DNA of 64,000 bases from Opisthocomus hoazin. Lineage: Eukaryota > Chordata > Aves > Opisthocomiformes > Opisthocomidae. Of the stretch, positions 9,244 to 21,500 are shown in pieces. Each line of letters opens with the position of its first letter. Within the stretch, counting starts at the first letter, position 1. The notes beneath the pieces are model-generated. The model was not told where the DNA came from. It made no database searches and saw nothing but the letters and a program-made list of their open reading frames with translations. The stretch spans positions 3,968,001 through 4,032,000 of the forward strand of contig NC_134440.1 in NCBI RefSeq assembly GCF_030867145.1, in the 5' to 3' direction. A program made the position numbers and the translations under genes.

Positions 9244-12200
9244 TGTATTTTTTTTTACCTGTGGAACCTCCTTCTGTGATGTTTTTTCAAAACCTTTGCG
9301 TTGTATTGTCTGCATAGCGGTACATTTCTGGCTTAAGCTGTGTCCATGAAGCTTTTTGGCTTGCTCAAAAAATACTTGGAGCGTTCTCCTTGCATTCTTT
9401 GAAGTGCTATTCAGGCTTTCCTCCTGGTATTAGTAAGGGTCTAACTAGATTCTTGTCTCCTCTTACTTAAGAATTATAGGTAAATCAAGCTGTGGAAGCT
9501 ATATCGGTAAGAAGTTCAGTGCACTGGATGAGAAGTCAATATGTAATGAGCTGTTAAGACCCTCCTTGTATACAATATCAGTGTCACTTTTTTCACAGCA
9601 ACTTATCCATGAGCCAGTGGCAGGGCAGTGAGTTATTTTAAGATACTCATCTGTATTTCTTCTTCCTCAAACATGTTAGATGGTCTGCACCTAATAGTTC
9701 CCCTGTGCGTGCTGCCGTTCGGTCCGTGAGTGGGTGCTGCACACAGCAGGATCGTGCTCTGGGCAGGAACGTGAGCTGCACCTACGAGGTTTGGCCACTG
9801 GATGGGGAACTTTGCTAAGCAGTCAAGTCATAGGTTAGCTGCAAATTAGCAGTGTATTTCTTTTTGGTGGATGGAGATCTTGGTAGAAAGGCTCCTATAT
9901 GATGAAACTGCTGGTCAAACGACTGTTTTTCCTAGGTTTGGATAATTGCTACGGTGTGTGTCCTCATGCCTTTAACCTGCTTATCGTAAGTGTGTCGTTC
10001 TGAGACTCAGAAGCTAAGTCTTAAATATGAAGGGGGAGGGATGAAATGAAAATCAAGTTTATAGTGTCTTGGTGATTCTGTCTCTGCACAGACACGAGTC
10101 AGAATGTCTTTCCTAGGATTTCATGATGGTAGACCTCATTGCTGATAAACCCATCCTCTTCAGTCAAGTGATTTTTTACCACTGAGATACTATTGCGTGT
10201 GTATATATGTATTCCCAAATGGTACTTAAGCAGCAGACATCTATCCAAATTTTCACCATAAAGTGAGGTGGAATGCTGCTAGTTCTCTTCCCTGAAGAAG
10301 GGTGGCTGGAAAGGTTCTGTTTGCTGTGATCCCAGTTAAAGGCTGGAAATCTTTTGGGGATGCAGTTCATCCCTGTTGGCTGCAGATGGCAGTCACTGGC
10401 TGTACAGCAAGCCTAGGGCAAAGTGGGAGTCCTGGAGCTAAAGGCCAACTGCGTGTAAATAAAGTGCTTGGGGATGTGCACTCATTGTTTCAGAACAATC
10501 GCAGATATTGATTTGAGCATTCTGGACATTCTTTGCGTTAAGTTGAACACTTATGTAATTCTTTTTACAAATGGTAGAACAAGTGTTAGATAAAGCAGCT
10601 CAGCCTCTCAAGGAAAGGGTTTTAAACTACTTTGTACTGAGACTTTTCCATCCTGGTTTTGCTGAATGTTCTTTCTAAGTGGTTCTGTTTTGGCTCTTGG
10701 CAGAAGTGTTTTGGGCTCCTCCACCTTGAAACGGCCACAGACATTAGATGCTGCCATACTGAACACTGTAAACAACAACAACAAAGAACTGCAAAATCAT
10801 TGGAGCAGGAGCTAAACAGATGTGACACCACTTATTTAGTGTTTTCCACTGATTTTCTGACAACATCACATGCTCTGAATCTGATTGGAGTCCTAAACAA
10901 CTTAAAGGCTCTTTTTATTCAGGTTGTCAATCTCTTCTGTGTTGTTTTTTATTTTACTTGGTTTTAAGCTAGAACTAATAGTGTTCTCTCTTCTGTGACT
11001 TGTATCAATGTAGATTTATGTTCTATCTGAACTTGTGCAGTACTTACAATCTATGCATTCATCTTTTTAGGACAGAAGTGCTTATTAACCAAGTGTTAAC
11101 ATTCATGTGTCCTAGGGTGCTTTTTTGGGGGGAGGGAGGGTTTTTTCCTCTTCCAAAAACTGAAAGCAATTGTGAAATGAGCTAGCTAGGTCTGAGAGCC
11201 TGGGTGGGAAGGGGGAAGCACAGAAATGTAAGTACTCATCACCTGCAAAATTATCTTAATGGTCTAAAAAGCAATTGTCAAAGATCATTTTAAGCTAGGT
11301 TTACACTGCACAGATTGCCCTGTCTGGATTCTGGTGTTTCTTGGGGAGCTCTGACCACATTCTCTTCAGTTACACTGGCGTTGCCTGACTGTTTTGACCA
11401 CCGGCTCAGGAGGGCTGAGTCAAAGCATTTTTTGCTGCAATTCCTGTGCTCGCTGCGATAGGGTCACCAGGGGTCAACATGAGGGAGCATCCCTCTTGCC
11501 CGTGGTGCACTATAGTAGAGCTGCAGCTCAGGAGATAATCGAGGCCCGTTTGTCTTTTCACCACCACCCCCCAACCCTACAGTTCTTTGCTCACACTAGC
11601 TTCAAATGGAGCTGATTCTTTGCTCATCAACAGCAAGTAAGCAGCTCATGACCCCAGCAGATGTTTCTGCAGTTTGGGCTAATGAGAACTTACTGGATTA
11701 CTGCAGTCTTCCCTGCCTTGGAGTACATACCACTTTGTTGGAGATCCGGAAACTCATACTGAATATGATAAACAAACTGCTGGCTGGACTGTGATTGCCA
11801 GGACATGAAAAGAGTTCCACAGCAGCAGAGGATCTAACAGCTCTGAAATGCACCACTGAACCACACCAATTAAGAGCATTTCCAGTGATTATGTGAGCAT
11901 TCCTGTTCAACTCGCAGAAATGATTTTAGGTTGTTTCTTCCGCTGCATTTGTGTGTGGTCTCTAAAGCAAGCACAAGGATGGAGGACAAAGTTTGCAGAG
12001 TAGTCTTAAAGGCCTCTGAGCAGTTTCTTTTAAAGTATTTCTGTGATAATGTATATGCAAGACCTATCAGGTTTCCTGCTGTTTCAAGATCTTTAAAGTT
12101 AGTGAAGCAAACACAATTTGCCTCTTAAGACATAACTATGTTTTTGGTTATATAGATAAAGTGTGTTTGGAGATGACCTGTAGGATATCGAAACTTAAGT

Positions 12201-13381
12201 CCATGTTTTAATATCTACCGCATGTGGGGATGGGAAGTTAAACAGCTGATTGAACCGTGGAGTTTTCAGGACTGCTACCCAAAAAGATATGCTGTCTGTG
12301 GCAGCACTCAGCACTTTTATTCAGGTCAAACTCAGCATCCTTTCAGCACTCAGGCTTTGTTGTGTATTTATTCAGAACTTTTTAGACAGTATTTCAGTAA
12401 GTGAAATGGTAAACAAGTAACTAAACCAGGATGAAAGTTTAGCTTGACTGTAGAGCAATGTTAGTACGCTTATACAACTTCAGGGTGTTATGGAGAGGGT
12501 AAGTGTAGTACCTGTATAGGCAGTACCCAAAGATATTGAGAGCCCTTAACCCTTTCTTGCTACCTTTTTTGTCTGGAGAAATTTGTCTTCACCTAACCCA
12601 GCAAAATCAAATTTCTGAAGTTAATGTGATTTGTATGATAAAAGGACACCTCTACCCGTTCCTAGTTATAAAGATGTCGAGCTGAATTTTAATAACTCTT
12701 AAGCATTGAGACTTCACAACTTCTTCAGATCCCTTATTTATGCATGAAACTTCCACCAAACACTAGACTGTGCGCAAACTCCTATTACGTCAGTCATATG
12801 TAGAGGCTGAGTAGAAAACTGGGAAGTCATTTCTTAATAAATGTCTTAATGACAGACACTTCTGATTAAGCACAATGCACAATGCTCTATTCCTGTACTA
12901 AATCAGCATCTGCCCATATTAATGGTTTCTTAGTACTATTTCAGTCATTTTGTCAGGAATTAAAATGTTATACTGCTCTGAAAGATCAGCCTCTACTGTT
13001 CTGTAGATGAGTAATAGGCATTTTTGACAGAACTATGTAATAATTATATTCTCAATATCATTATTCTGTTGTTATATGCCACTCAGATTATTATTTTGAA
13101 TATGCTCTTTAATTAACCTTTCCTTGTAATTTTGTTCTAGAGATGCTTGTATTCGCAGGAGGCAGGATCAGTCTTGTTTCTACCACTCTGGACTGCGGTT
13201 GTAGTTTCTGTAAAAAGACATTGTCCACATTGCTGGTAAGCTTGCGTTAGTATGGCAAAGCCAGTGGGACGCTTGTTTTGTAGTTATCAGTTTCTACATT
13301 AGGTATCTATGTTTGGCTAACAGAAAGAAGGCTGTCGCAGAAACCCAAAGGGAGAACAGAACCGAAAGTTAAATGGGCGTG

Positions 13382-13420
13382 GGGTTTTTTTACCGTTAAT
13401 AAAATGCTGTAAAAAAACCC
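13382..13420. repeat. Perfect 12-bp inverted repeat (hairpin)
   Basis: GGGTTTTTTTAC at 13382-13393 is the exact reverse complement of GTAAAAAAACCC at 13409-13420, with a 15-base spacer. The arms are low in complexity, so this may be chance. Confidence 0.5.
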
Positions 13421-16400
13421 TAACACCTTCTTCTTGTCTGGTGGTATGTAATGACTGACACGAATGTTTGTCCATTGGGAAGGGGGACAAATGATTCTGG
13501 CTTCCCGAAAGTTGATGAGTTGTCCTTTGTTTTTTATTTTTTTCCACCTATCTACTAAAATCTAGTGTGTACAGGACTTAATGCAGAACTAAATAACTGA
13601 TAGCCTTGTTTTTACTGCAGCATCTTATGTGCACAATTTATCCAAGTATTCTCAAAATCTTTAAATAAGTGAGTACTGCCTCCTGTGCCTTGAGGTCTGG
13701 TCATCTCTGTGACAAGTTAGAGTGCTAACACTCATGCTGAGGCACTTAACAAGGGCTAATTATTAAGGGTGTGATCCTACCACTTGATTCTTGTGAGTAG
13801 TCTTACTGATTTGAATTTTGTAACTGAGGGGAAAAAAAGCAAAAGGAGGTACAGCTGTGAGTATCAGTACTCAAGAATTAGCATTATTTAGAACTTAAGT
13901 TTTTTGGCAAATATCTGTCTGAATTTTAACATTGCATGTAGTTTGTTTACTAGGTAGATAGGACGTGGCGGTGGGGGGGAAACTTTTTTCTGCAGCATAA
14001 TGATGAGTAGAATGTACAAAGTGGTCAGGGTATAAATTAGATCTAGTCGGAACCAATATAGATATATTCACGCCTTCTTTTAAACTGCAGTCCCTCCCTC
14101 ACCTTTCTGACACACCAGTACAGCTATACCAATCCCCTGCACACTTTCAACCTGGACAACTGCCTGAGATTCCTAAAATTTCATGAGGAGCAGAATTACG
14201 TTTTTTGTAAACGAAATAAAAATCTGAACTATGCACTGTGTGAGCGGTGGGTGAATATAGCCCATAGATTTGACTGATGAATAGTTTTTATACATAAGCA
14301 GTTCTTACAGAACTGCCTTTAAACTCCTAACTATTACCAGATGCGGGTTGCAGGCGGCTGCTGGAATTCCAACACCTGTTGCATCACACTGAATAGGATT
14401 CATTTTGGCAGGCACAGAAAATTCCATTTCAGCAATTAAATAGTTTGAAATGATATCTAAAGCCTCCTTTTTTTTTCAGACCAAGCTGATTCTAGCCTTA
14501 TTTACAGGATTGCACATATTTTCGTAATTAGAAGATGGTTTGCAGTCCTTAGAGACTGTAATTGCCTGATATTTCTTGTAGTCAGTAAATATCAAATAGA
14601 AGATCTTTGGTCTGGAAGAAATCTCTCCTTTTGAAGAAGTTAACAATGATTTAGAAGGGCTATACTCCACATAATGATAATTTCTAGCTGTGGTTTCTGA
14701 AATGTAGACATACACAGTTTTGTGTTCAAAAATATTATAGCATTATGCTGAATATGATGGAGCTCCATTTTAGAAGTGTTCTCTGCTGCATTCATCAATT
14801 TGTTGCTCAATCATGTTGCTTCTTCGAAGTCCATACCCAGAGCTTTTCCAAAGAAAAAATGTGGATACATGTTTAGTAGCACTTTGTGGGTTTTTTGGTG
14901 CATACCCCAGAGATTTCGGGCATGAGTCTGTAAGGAACCATTTACGGGTCTGCTCTATAAAGAAGTATGGGTGATTACATGTAGAGATAATTGTTTTTTT
15001 GAAAGCATGATGCTGTTTCACCTGGAACATACCTGATCTCTGCAGGACTGTTGTCAAAATCATTGTTTTGATTGGTGAGATATTGTGCATTAGTTATAGG
15101 CTGCTATACCATGAGGACAGCAGAGGTGCTTCATTTTCATTTCACCTCCTTGTCTTTAATCAAAGGATTCCAACATGCTGTGAAGTGTTACCCTTAGGAA
15201 GGAGGCTAACATTAGTATTCCTACTTTGCAGACAGGAAAATATTGAGGCATACAGAGTACTGTGGATGTGTCTGAGAAAATGATGAAGTTGAAAAAGAAT
15301 TTGGAATTACCAGATTTTGTATGTTTTGATTTGTCCCAATTAAAAAAGAAAATCCACTTTAATGTACTTTCTAAGAAGTTGCTTCTCATAAAGCCTAGCT
15401 GGTTTGCTTGGGAAACCGTTTCTGTGGTTCTGGAGTTTGAATGAGTTGGAAAAATAAACTGAAGGAGAACGCAGCAGTAAGGAAGAATCCACTCTTTTAA
15501 ATTTAGACAATCCAGCTGTTTCCATTTCTAGTGAAGTTGCACAGGCCAAGCTGTGTTTTAAAACAGTTATTTTATTAAGAGTATCATAAACTGTTTGAAG
15601 TGCAACCTAGGTTTGACAGAGTTGGTGCAAGTTAATGTTGATGTCCACTGTGCCATAGTTGCGTTTAATATGGAGAAAGCGAAAACTAATGTTTTAGTGA
15701 AACATTTGTAGAAAAACGCAGCTCTTAAAAAAAATCTGAGTGGTGGGAATTATTTAATTACATGTAAAACCAGTGTAGTGTCAATTGAACTGACATCAAA
15801 GAATACCAGTGCAAGGTTTGTGGAGAGTGTTCATGTATTAAACTAATGAACATAATCTAACAAAATACATTACCTGTTCTTACAGATACTGCCTCACATC
15901 CTTGACCATCGTAGCTAGTACATAGCTGATACAACTCCAGTACAGGAAGAATAGTACCATTTGAGTACAGTTAGACATTTCTGAGGAATGGGAAGTTGGA
16001 GGAAAAACCCTATATACTTTAAAGATGGAGAGAAAAGATGTGTTACGAGGGGATCTCTTTGACTTTATGCTTTCTTGCACGTGTCTTCAATTTTGGGCAA
16101 ACAAAAGAGTCCCCTGGTAGCTCTTGTAGCGTTTTTTTGTCATGTGAAGATACATGAGCAATGAAGTGAGCAAGAGAGGAGCAGTTGTGCTTAAATAGCA
16201 CAGCGGCAAGCAAAATGGATTCAGCTTACAGAATATTAAAAGCTGAAAGCTGCTCCAAGACATTCTGCGACTCCTCCCACAGATGAGCTATAGCTAGAAA
16301 ACTCCCATTTGAAAATAAGTAAAAATAACCTTTCCCAGGGTGGTAAGCAATCTTTAAAAACTTCTTGTTCAGTAGTGAGAGCGTAATTCTGATATTGTAT

Positions 16401-17899
16401 TGAATAAAACTTCAGTTTTCTCTCCAGATCTTGACAGTTAGGATCTGTAGACAAACATTAGTCAAGGATTATGGATTTAATAAGAGTGGTTTAAATGGGT
16501 GATTTTTTTAAAACCTTCCAAACTTGCTTGGCTATGGTTTTAGCTGTTGTGTGCAATCCTAAAAACTGTAATGAGCCTTGCAAAATGCATAGTCCTTTAG
16601 ATTTGAGACGTTTAAGTTGTCTGGTATAAGGAATTTTCAGGTGATGCACACTTTTTAAAGTCCTAACGTAGCTTTGCTTTTTGTTTTTCAGTTTGGCAAA
16701 ATCTGTTCCCTCTTCTTCTAGATTGTTATGCCTCTCCATAAAAGTCAGACAATGCTGGTTTAAGATAAGTTTAAGTAGGAAAATGTAGCCATACCTAGCA
16801 GTGTTACCCATTACTGAGGATAATCTGAGTTTATCAAAAAGCTATCGAGTTAATGATTTTTTTTTAAGAGAAGTCATGTTAAAATTAGTGTAAGTTTCAA
16901 ACAAGGTAAAAATTTAGACACCATTTAGTTGCTCTCCTGGCTACAAACTGATCGTCTTCTGCAGTCCTGTTGCTGAAGTAGTCAGGGAAACCTCACGGCT
17001 TTTCATGACTTTGTGTTTTTAGGGAATGGACTGACTTACAGCAAATGTGTTAGCTAGTAGTGATACTGCTAAAATGTGTGGTGATTTAAGTAATTTTTAA
17101 GAGGGAGAAAAAGAATTTTAGAAGTTTAGCACCTTTAGCAACTTGATTTGCTGTTTTTCATGTCAGAAGCTAGAAGAAAGGGCCTTTGGTAAACTATCGA
17201 GTTGACTTATCTGTATTTTTGCTAAATAAAATGCTAGGCTCTATATCAGTGATGTTCAGAAGAAATAGAACTGAGGTTCAAATAATGGAGCTAACCTAGG
17301 GGAAAAAAAAAAGGTTGTTTGCTTTTTTTTTCTGTTTACCTTAAGCCAGGTGTGTATGGTTGGGGTCCTGGCTTGCCTGGGTGCTCCCCAGCAAGGATCG
17401 GAGCAGTCGCTCCGTGGTGTCTGTGTGCAGCCTTCGATCCATCACCGTGAGACATGGCGTTTATTCCGTCAGCTCGCATCTCTGCTGTTGCTTTGGTTGT
17501 GCTTTTCCCTGCTCTGTGTAAGCTCTGCTCTTGCGCTGCACCCTCTGCTTCAGACTGGTGTAGTCAGAGCTCCCCCTCCTGTCTCCAGCCCCGGTAACCG
17601 CGGGCTGGGACCGAGGGATGGAGATGGATAGATGAGGGCCTAGGGATGGAGGAGGATGGAGCAGCGTCAGTCCCGGCACTGGGCTTTGAGTTGGGAAGCA
17701 GTTTTTTGGCGGTGCTCAGGGGAGTGCCTGGGAGTGCAGAGGCGCAGTTAATGGGACCGGACCACGCGGAGGGTGCTGTGCCCCGGTGCGAGCTGGCGGG
17801 ACCCTTGGGATCCTAAGCTTTCACAGCTCTTGCACCTGCGTGAGGCGCCGGTGCCGGCCCCTTCAGAGACTCGGGAGGAAGGCAGAGAGCTGAGGCGGG

Positions 17900-18500
17900 T
17901 GGTCTCTGGTGGGGCTCGGTGGAAGAGGAGCCGATGCCATAGCAGCCCTCGGGAGGAAGGCTGCCAGGGCTGCGGGGGGGCCGGTGAAGGTGAGGAGCGG
18001 TGGCCGGAGCGGGCCGGGCAGCGCACCTGGGACCGGGCGGGAGGAGGCCGAGGGGCGGAGGTGCTGGGCCCGGCCCCCTGCCCAGGAGCGGGCGGGGAGC
18101 CGCAGACAAAGAGCCAGGGCCGGAGCCGAGCGGGCACCGGGGCCAGGAGGGGGCGGCCCGGGGGCGGGGACGCGGCGGGGGCGGTGGCCAGAGGCACCGG
18201 GGAGCCGAGCCCGGGAGCGGGGCGGCGGGGGAAGCTCGGGCTGCGCTCGCCGGGAACAAAAGGCTGCTGCTGCCCGCGGAGAGCGCCGTAGCCTGGGGCT
18301 CCGGAGCGCCATGCCCCGCCGAGAGCCCGGCTGCCTCTGGGGGGTCCTCCTGACCCTCTGCAGCCTGGGCGCAGCCCAGCCCCGGGAGCGCCAGTAAGTA
18401 CCGGGGAGAGGCCGGGGACCCCGGCGGGCAGCCTGCCCGTGGATGGTGCCGGGGGGGGGGGTACGCGAACCCCTCCGCTCTGCGAGGGGCTTTGGGGGGG
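17900..18500 (+). promoter_or_regulatory. CPAMD8: CpG-rich promoter / 5'UTR region of CPAMD8
   Basis: A strongly GC-rich block surrounds the CPAMD8 first exon. G-rich runs resembling SP1 sites, with quadruplex-forming potential, lie at about 18146-18187, and an 11-G run occurs at 18451-18461 in intron 1. No TATA box is evident. Long frames open on several strands and phases here reflect base composition, not genes. Confidence 0.6.
18311..18393 (+). CDS. CPAMD8: CPAMD8 exon 1 (start, signal peptide)
   Basis: The ATG opens a typical signal peptide: basic MPRREP, hydrophobic [14 protein letters not shown], then a likely cleavage near AA-Q. The donor is GTAAGT and two bases are left for exon 2. 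A GCC precedes the ATG. Confidence 0.9.
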
Positions 18501-21500
18501 CTGCACCCGCCGCTTAACGAAGCCTGAGAAGGTCCCCTCGGGGACTGGGGTCGGGGAGGCGAGCTACGGCGGTTCCCGAGCTGAGCGGCACGTTTGTACT
18601 CGCCGGTGCAAAAGTGCATAGCACAGGGAAAGGAGGGAGGGGGGGAGAAAAAAAGAAGAAAGCCTTCTCAGAAATACCTGCCTCTAGCTGCTCCAGCGTG
18701 CGGCTGCAAAGCTTTTATCTGCAAACAATTATTTAAGGAATCCGGGGTGTTGCGCAGGGGCTGCTGTTGTGCTTGGGGTGGTTGAAAGTAATGTTGGTTG
18801 CTCCTGAAGAGCATGTGAAGCATTCTTGTGGGGAAAATCATCCAGGGAGAAACATTTTACTGCGGGGAAAGTTCTCTGGCTTTTAGAAATTGAATCCACG
18901 GCTCATTTCAGTGTGTTTAGGTTAACTTTGATTAAGGTTTGCTTTGTTCTTTATCCCTAGCTTATTATAGCCTATCAACATCATGAATAGCTGCATTAAC
19001 TGAGTGCCATGGAGAAGTTATTTTCACTTGCTTACTAGAAAATATTTCACATCCTGCCAAGTTTTGGTGTAACCTGACAGAGCTGTGTGTCAACGGTGCT
19101 TAAAGGATCTGTCCAGTCACTGTCAAGTTAACTGTTTAATTGCTAAGTTAAATATTTAATATTAAAATGTCACTTAAGTGATTTAAATAGCTGTATCAAC
19201 GGGCTGATACTTCGGAAAGAGCTGCAGCAGTTTGGAGCAACGTGAATACATGTGCTTCACATATGGCACTGTAGTGCTGTGCTTATGTGACAGTTTGAAT
19301 CTAATCATTTCATACTGGATGCAGATGGGTACTCTTTCTCCCTCTGCAACTACAGCGGCTATGTCTTTCTTACCAAGAATTTGCAGGCCAAGTAGTAACT
19401 TTTTATTGTTATTTATTATCATTCTGATGAATTTTCAAACCTGGGAACCATAAGGTTTTGAATCTGCAAGCACCCCATGCTATTTAACTCAAATGCCACA
19501 GAGATCTGAACTTCCTTTGGGGGTAATGGGATCTCCATGGCAATGAGGCCTGCTGAGAGAGAAACACGGGGTTGGAATTTGATGAAAGATGACTTGGGGG
19601 CTGTAAAACACCATCATCCTCATCCCAAAGTGATAATTAATCATGAACTAAAGCAACTTGGCTCAGGGAACTGTAGAAAGGCATGGGCTGAGAAATTGGG
19701 CTTAAAGAGTCATATGAGGAATTGCCTCATTTAAAAAAGTCTTTTTGGGTAGAAAAACCCCCAGAAAGGTGTGTCATGAAGAGAGTATAAATGCGTTGCT
19801 TACAGCCCAATGCATCAAAGAGCTCAGAGTCTGTAATGCTTTTAGTTGACAAGTTCATGGCATGGTGCCATTCAGCGCAGAGGAGTGGTACAGATTCCAT
19901 TCAGAAACACAAGGATTGTAGTATATATGGGAGGTCGTCTAGGGTGGCTTTAAAACCGTCTGTGTGCCTGCTAAAATAATTCCATTTTGCCAGGTTTTTT
20001 TAACTTGCAGGATGTAATTATTTGAACAAAAAAAGTGGTAGAAGAACTGAGAATCTGAGCTCAATCTTGTGACTGCAGTTTGAGCTGCTTCTGCATAAAT
20101 TGGAAGTTCAGACACATTACATGTATGCGAGTCTGACATGTAGAAAGCGCTGAGTGTCAGCACTGAGAGTCACTTCTTTTTTTGTATATCAAATTGAACT
20201 ATAGAAACGGAGCCATGAATAAGCATTGGGGCAGAAATGTTAGATGTATCTAAATTGTTTCAAAACAAAGCATTATCTACGAAACTCTCCTGGAGGTTCA
20301 GGTACCTTCTCATTCTTTCATGAACTTCAGCTTTTTTATGATTAGCTAGTTGTATATTTAGTTTGTTGGTGTATAATATGTAAATAAATTTCTATATAAT
20401 ATAAATCTATAAATATAAATAAAGCAATAAACATCGATATTACTATCTTTATTTAAATACTAAGGATTTGTAAGCCACTTAGGCTCTGTTTGTTTCTATG
20501 TGCATTTTAATTTCATTTTATGCGTATTAGATATAGGCCTGGACTGCTGGTGGTCACAAATGTGACGCTACAGGGGCAAATATGTTAGTCTGTTCTTTTT
20601 CTTTTGTTAAACGTAAAGTGGCTTACAAATTAAGATCATGCTCTTGTTGCTGTTCTTGACCATCCACTTCCAATTTTGCTCTTCAGGGGCTATTTGATTG
20701 CGGCACCTTCTGTTTTCCGATCTGGTGTGGAGGAAGCTATAAGTGTAACCATCTTTAACTCTGTGAAGGAGACAACAGTCCAGATTCAGTTAGTAGTCAA
20801 AGGAGAAACTGTGTCACGAGGCCACGGAACAGTTCTGGGTAAGTTCCTGTAATTCTGAAGTTGAAAACTAGTTTATAAGTTGAGGTGCTGTGGGAGCACA
20901 TCAGTATCTCTCTGAAGATTGCTTTAGGTGATAACAGGACTAGAACCAAACTAATATTTAATACATTGACTACTGCTAATTTTTCTCAGTTGATTGTGCA
21001 AATGTGGTTTTGATGTATGTGATTGCAAACATCCAAGGCTGATAATTTTGCAACACCAAGACATAGAGAGACCCTGAATAACTGATATTCAGGAGTTTTA
21101 TAGTGAATATATTTCCTTTTGAAACCTGAATTTTTGACACTGGGGAGCTATATAAGGAATAAGATAAGCTGACTTTAAAGAAAAATGTAAAATCTACGTC
21201 ATCATAATTTTCTACCCTTATTTTAAAGTGAGTGCTGGAAATGCAATGTCTCCATCTTCAGGACTGATTATTGCTGAGAGAGGTGATAATATTTGTGCAG
21301 TTGGATGTCTTTAAAATCCATGACAGATACTTCTCTGTCCTGTATGTAAAGACAAAAAGTGTTTTGATTATGTCCAACTTCATACCGAATGAATTTACAT
21401 TAGTGAAAATGAAGTCCAAGTAGCACTGTTCTACCACTGCTAGTAGTGGTGGAAGCTGTAATATAGACAAGGCTCAGGCAATCAGGCTCTTTAACCATCA

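Larger units (their letters stand above)
7733..18310. other. HAUS8-CPAMD8 intergenic interval (includes HAUS8 3'UTR)
   Basis: About 10.6 kb lie between the HAUS8 stop and the CPAMD8 start. Recognisable contents are a solo LTR (8811-9237), a short AT-rich hairpin (13382-13420), scattered AATAAA hexamers, and from about 17350 a rise in GC leading into the CPAMD8 promoter. Short open frames across the interval have no splice-consistent continuation or family similarity I recognise. No tRNA or processed pseudogene was seen. Confidence 0.7.

Noticed and set aside
10302-10511. A 69-codon plus-strand frame followed by an AATAAA at 10458-10463
   Set aside because: It has no similarity to a known family, and the hexamer lies inside the frame. 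More likely HAUS8 3'UTR or non-coding.
17350-17631. A 93-codon frame with a hydrophobic LLLLWLCFSLLCVSSALAL stretch, resembling a secreted protein
   Set aside because: It has no recognised relative or clear splice partner, and the CPAMD8 signal peptide is already well explained by the exon at 18311.
17748-18619. Long minus-strand frames (up to 268 codons) and plus-strand frames across the CPAMD8 promoter
   Set aside because: They are Pro/Arg/Ala/Gly-rich frames from CpG-rich DNA, mutually overlapping in several phases and overlapping the well-supported CPAMD8 exon 1.
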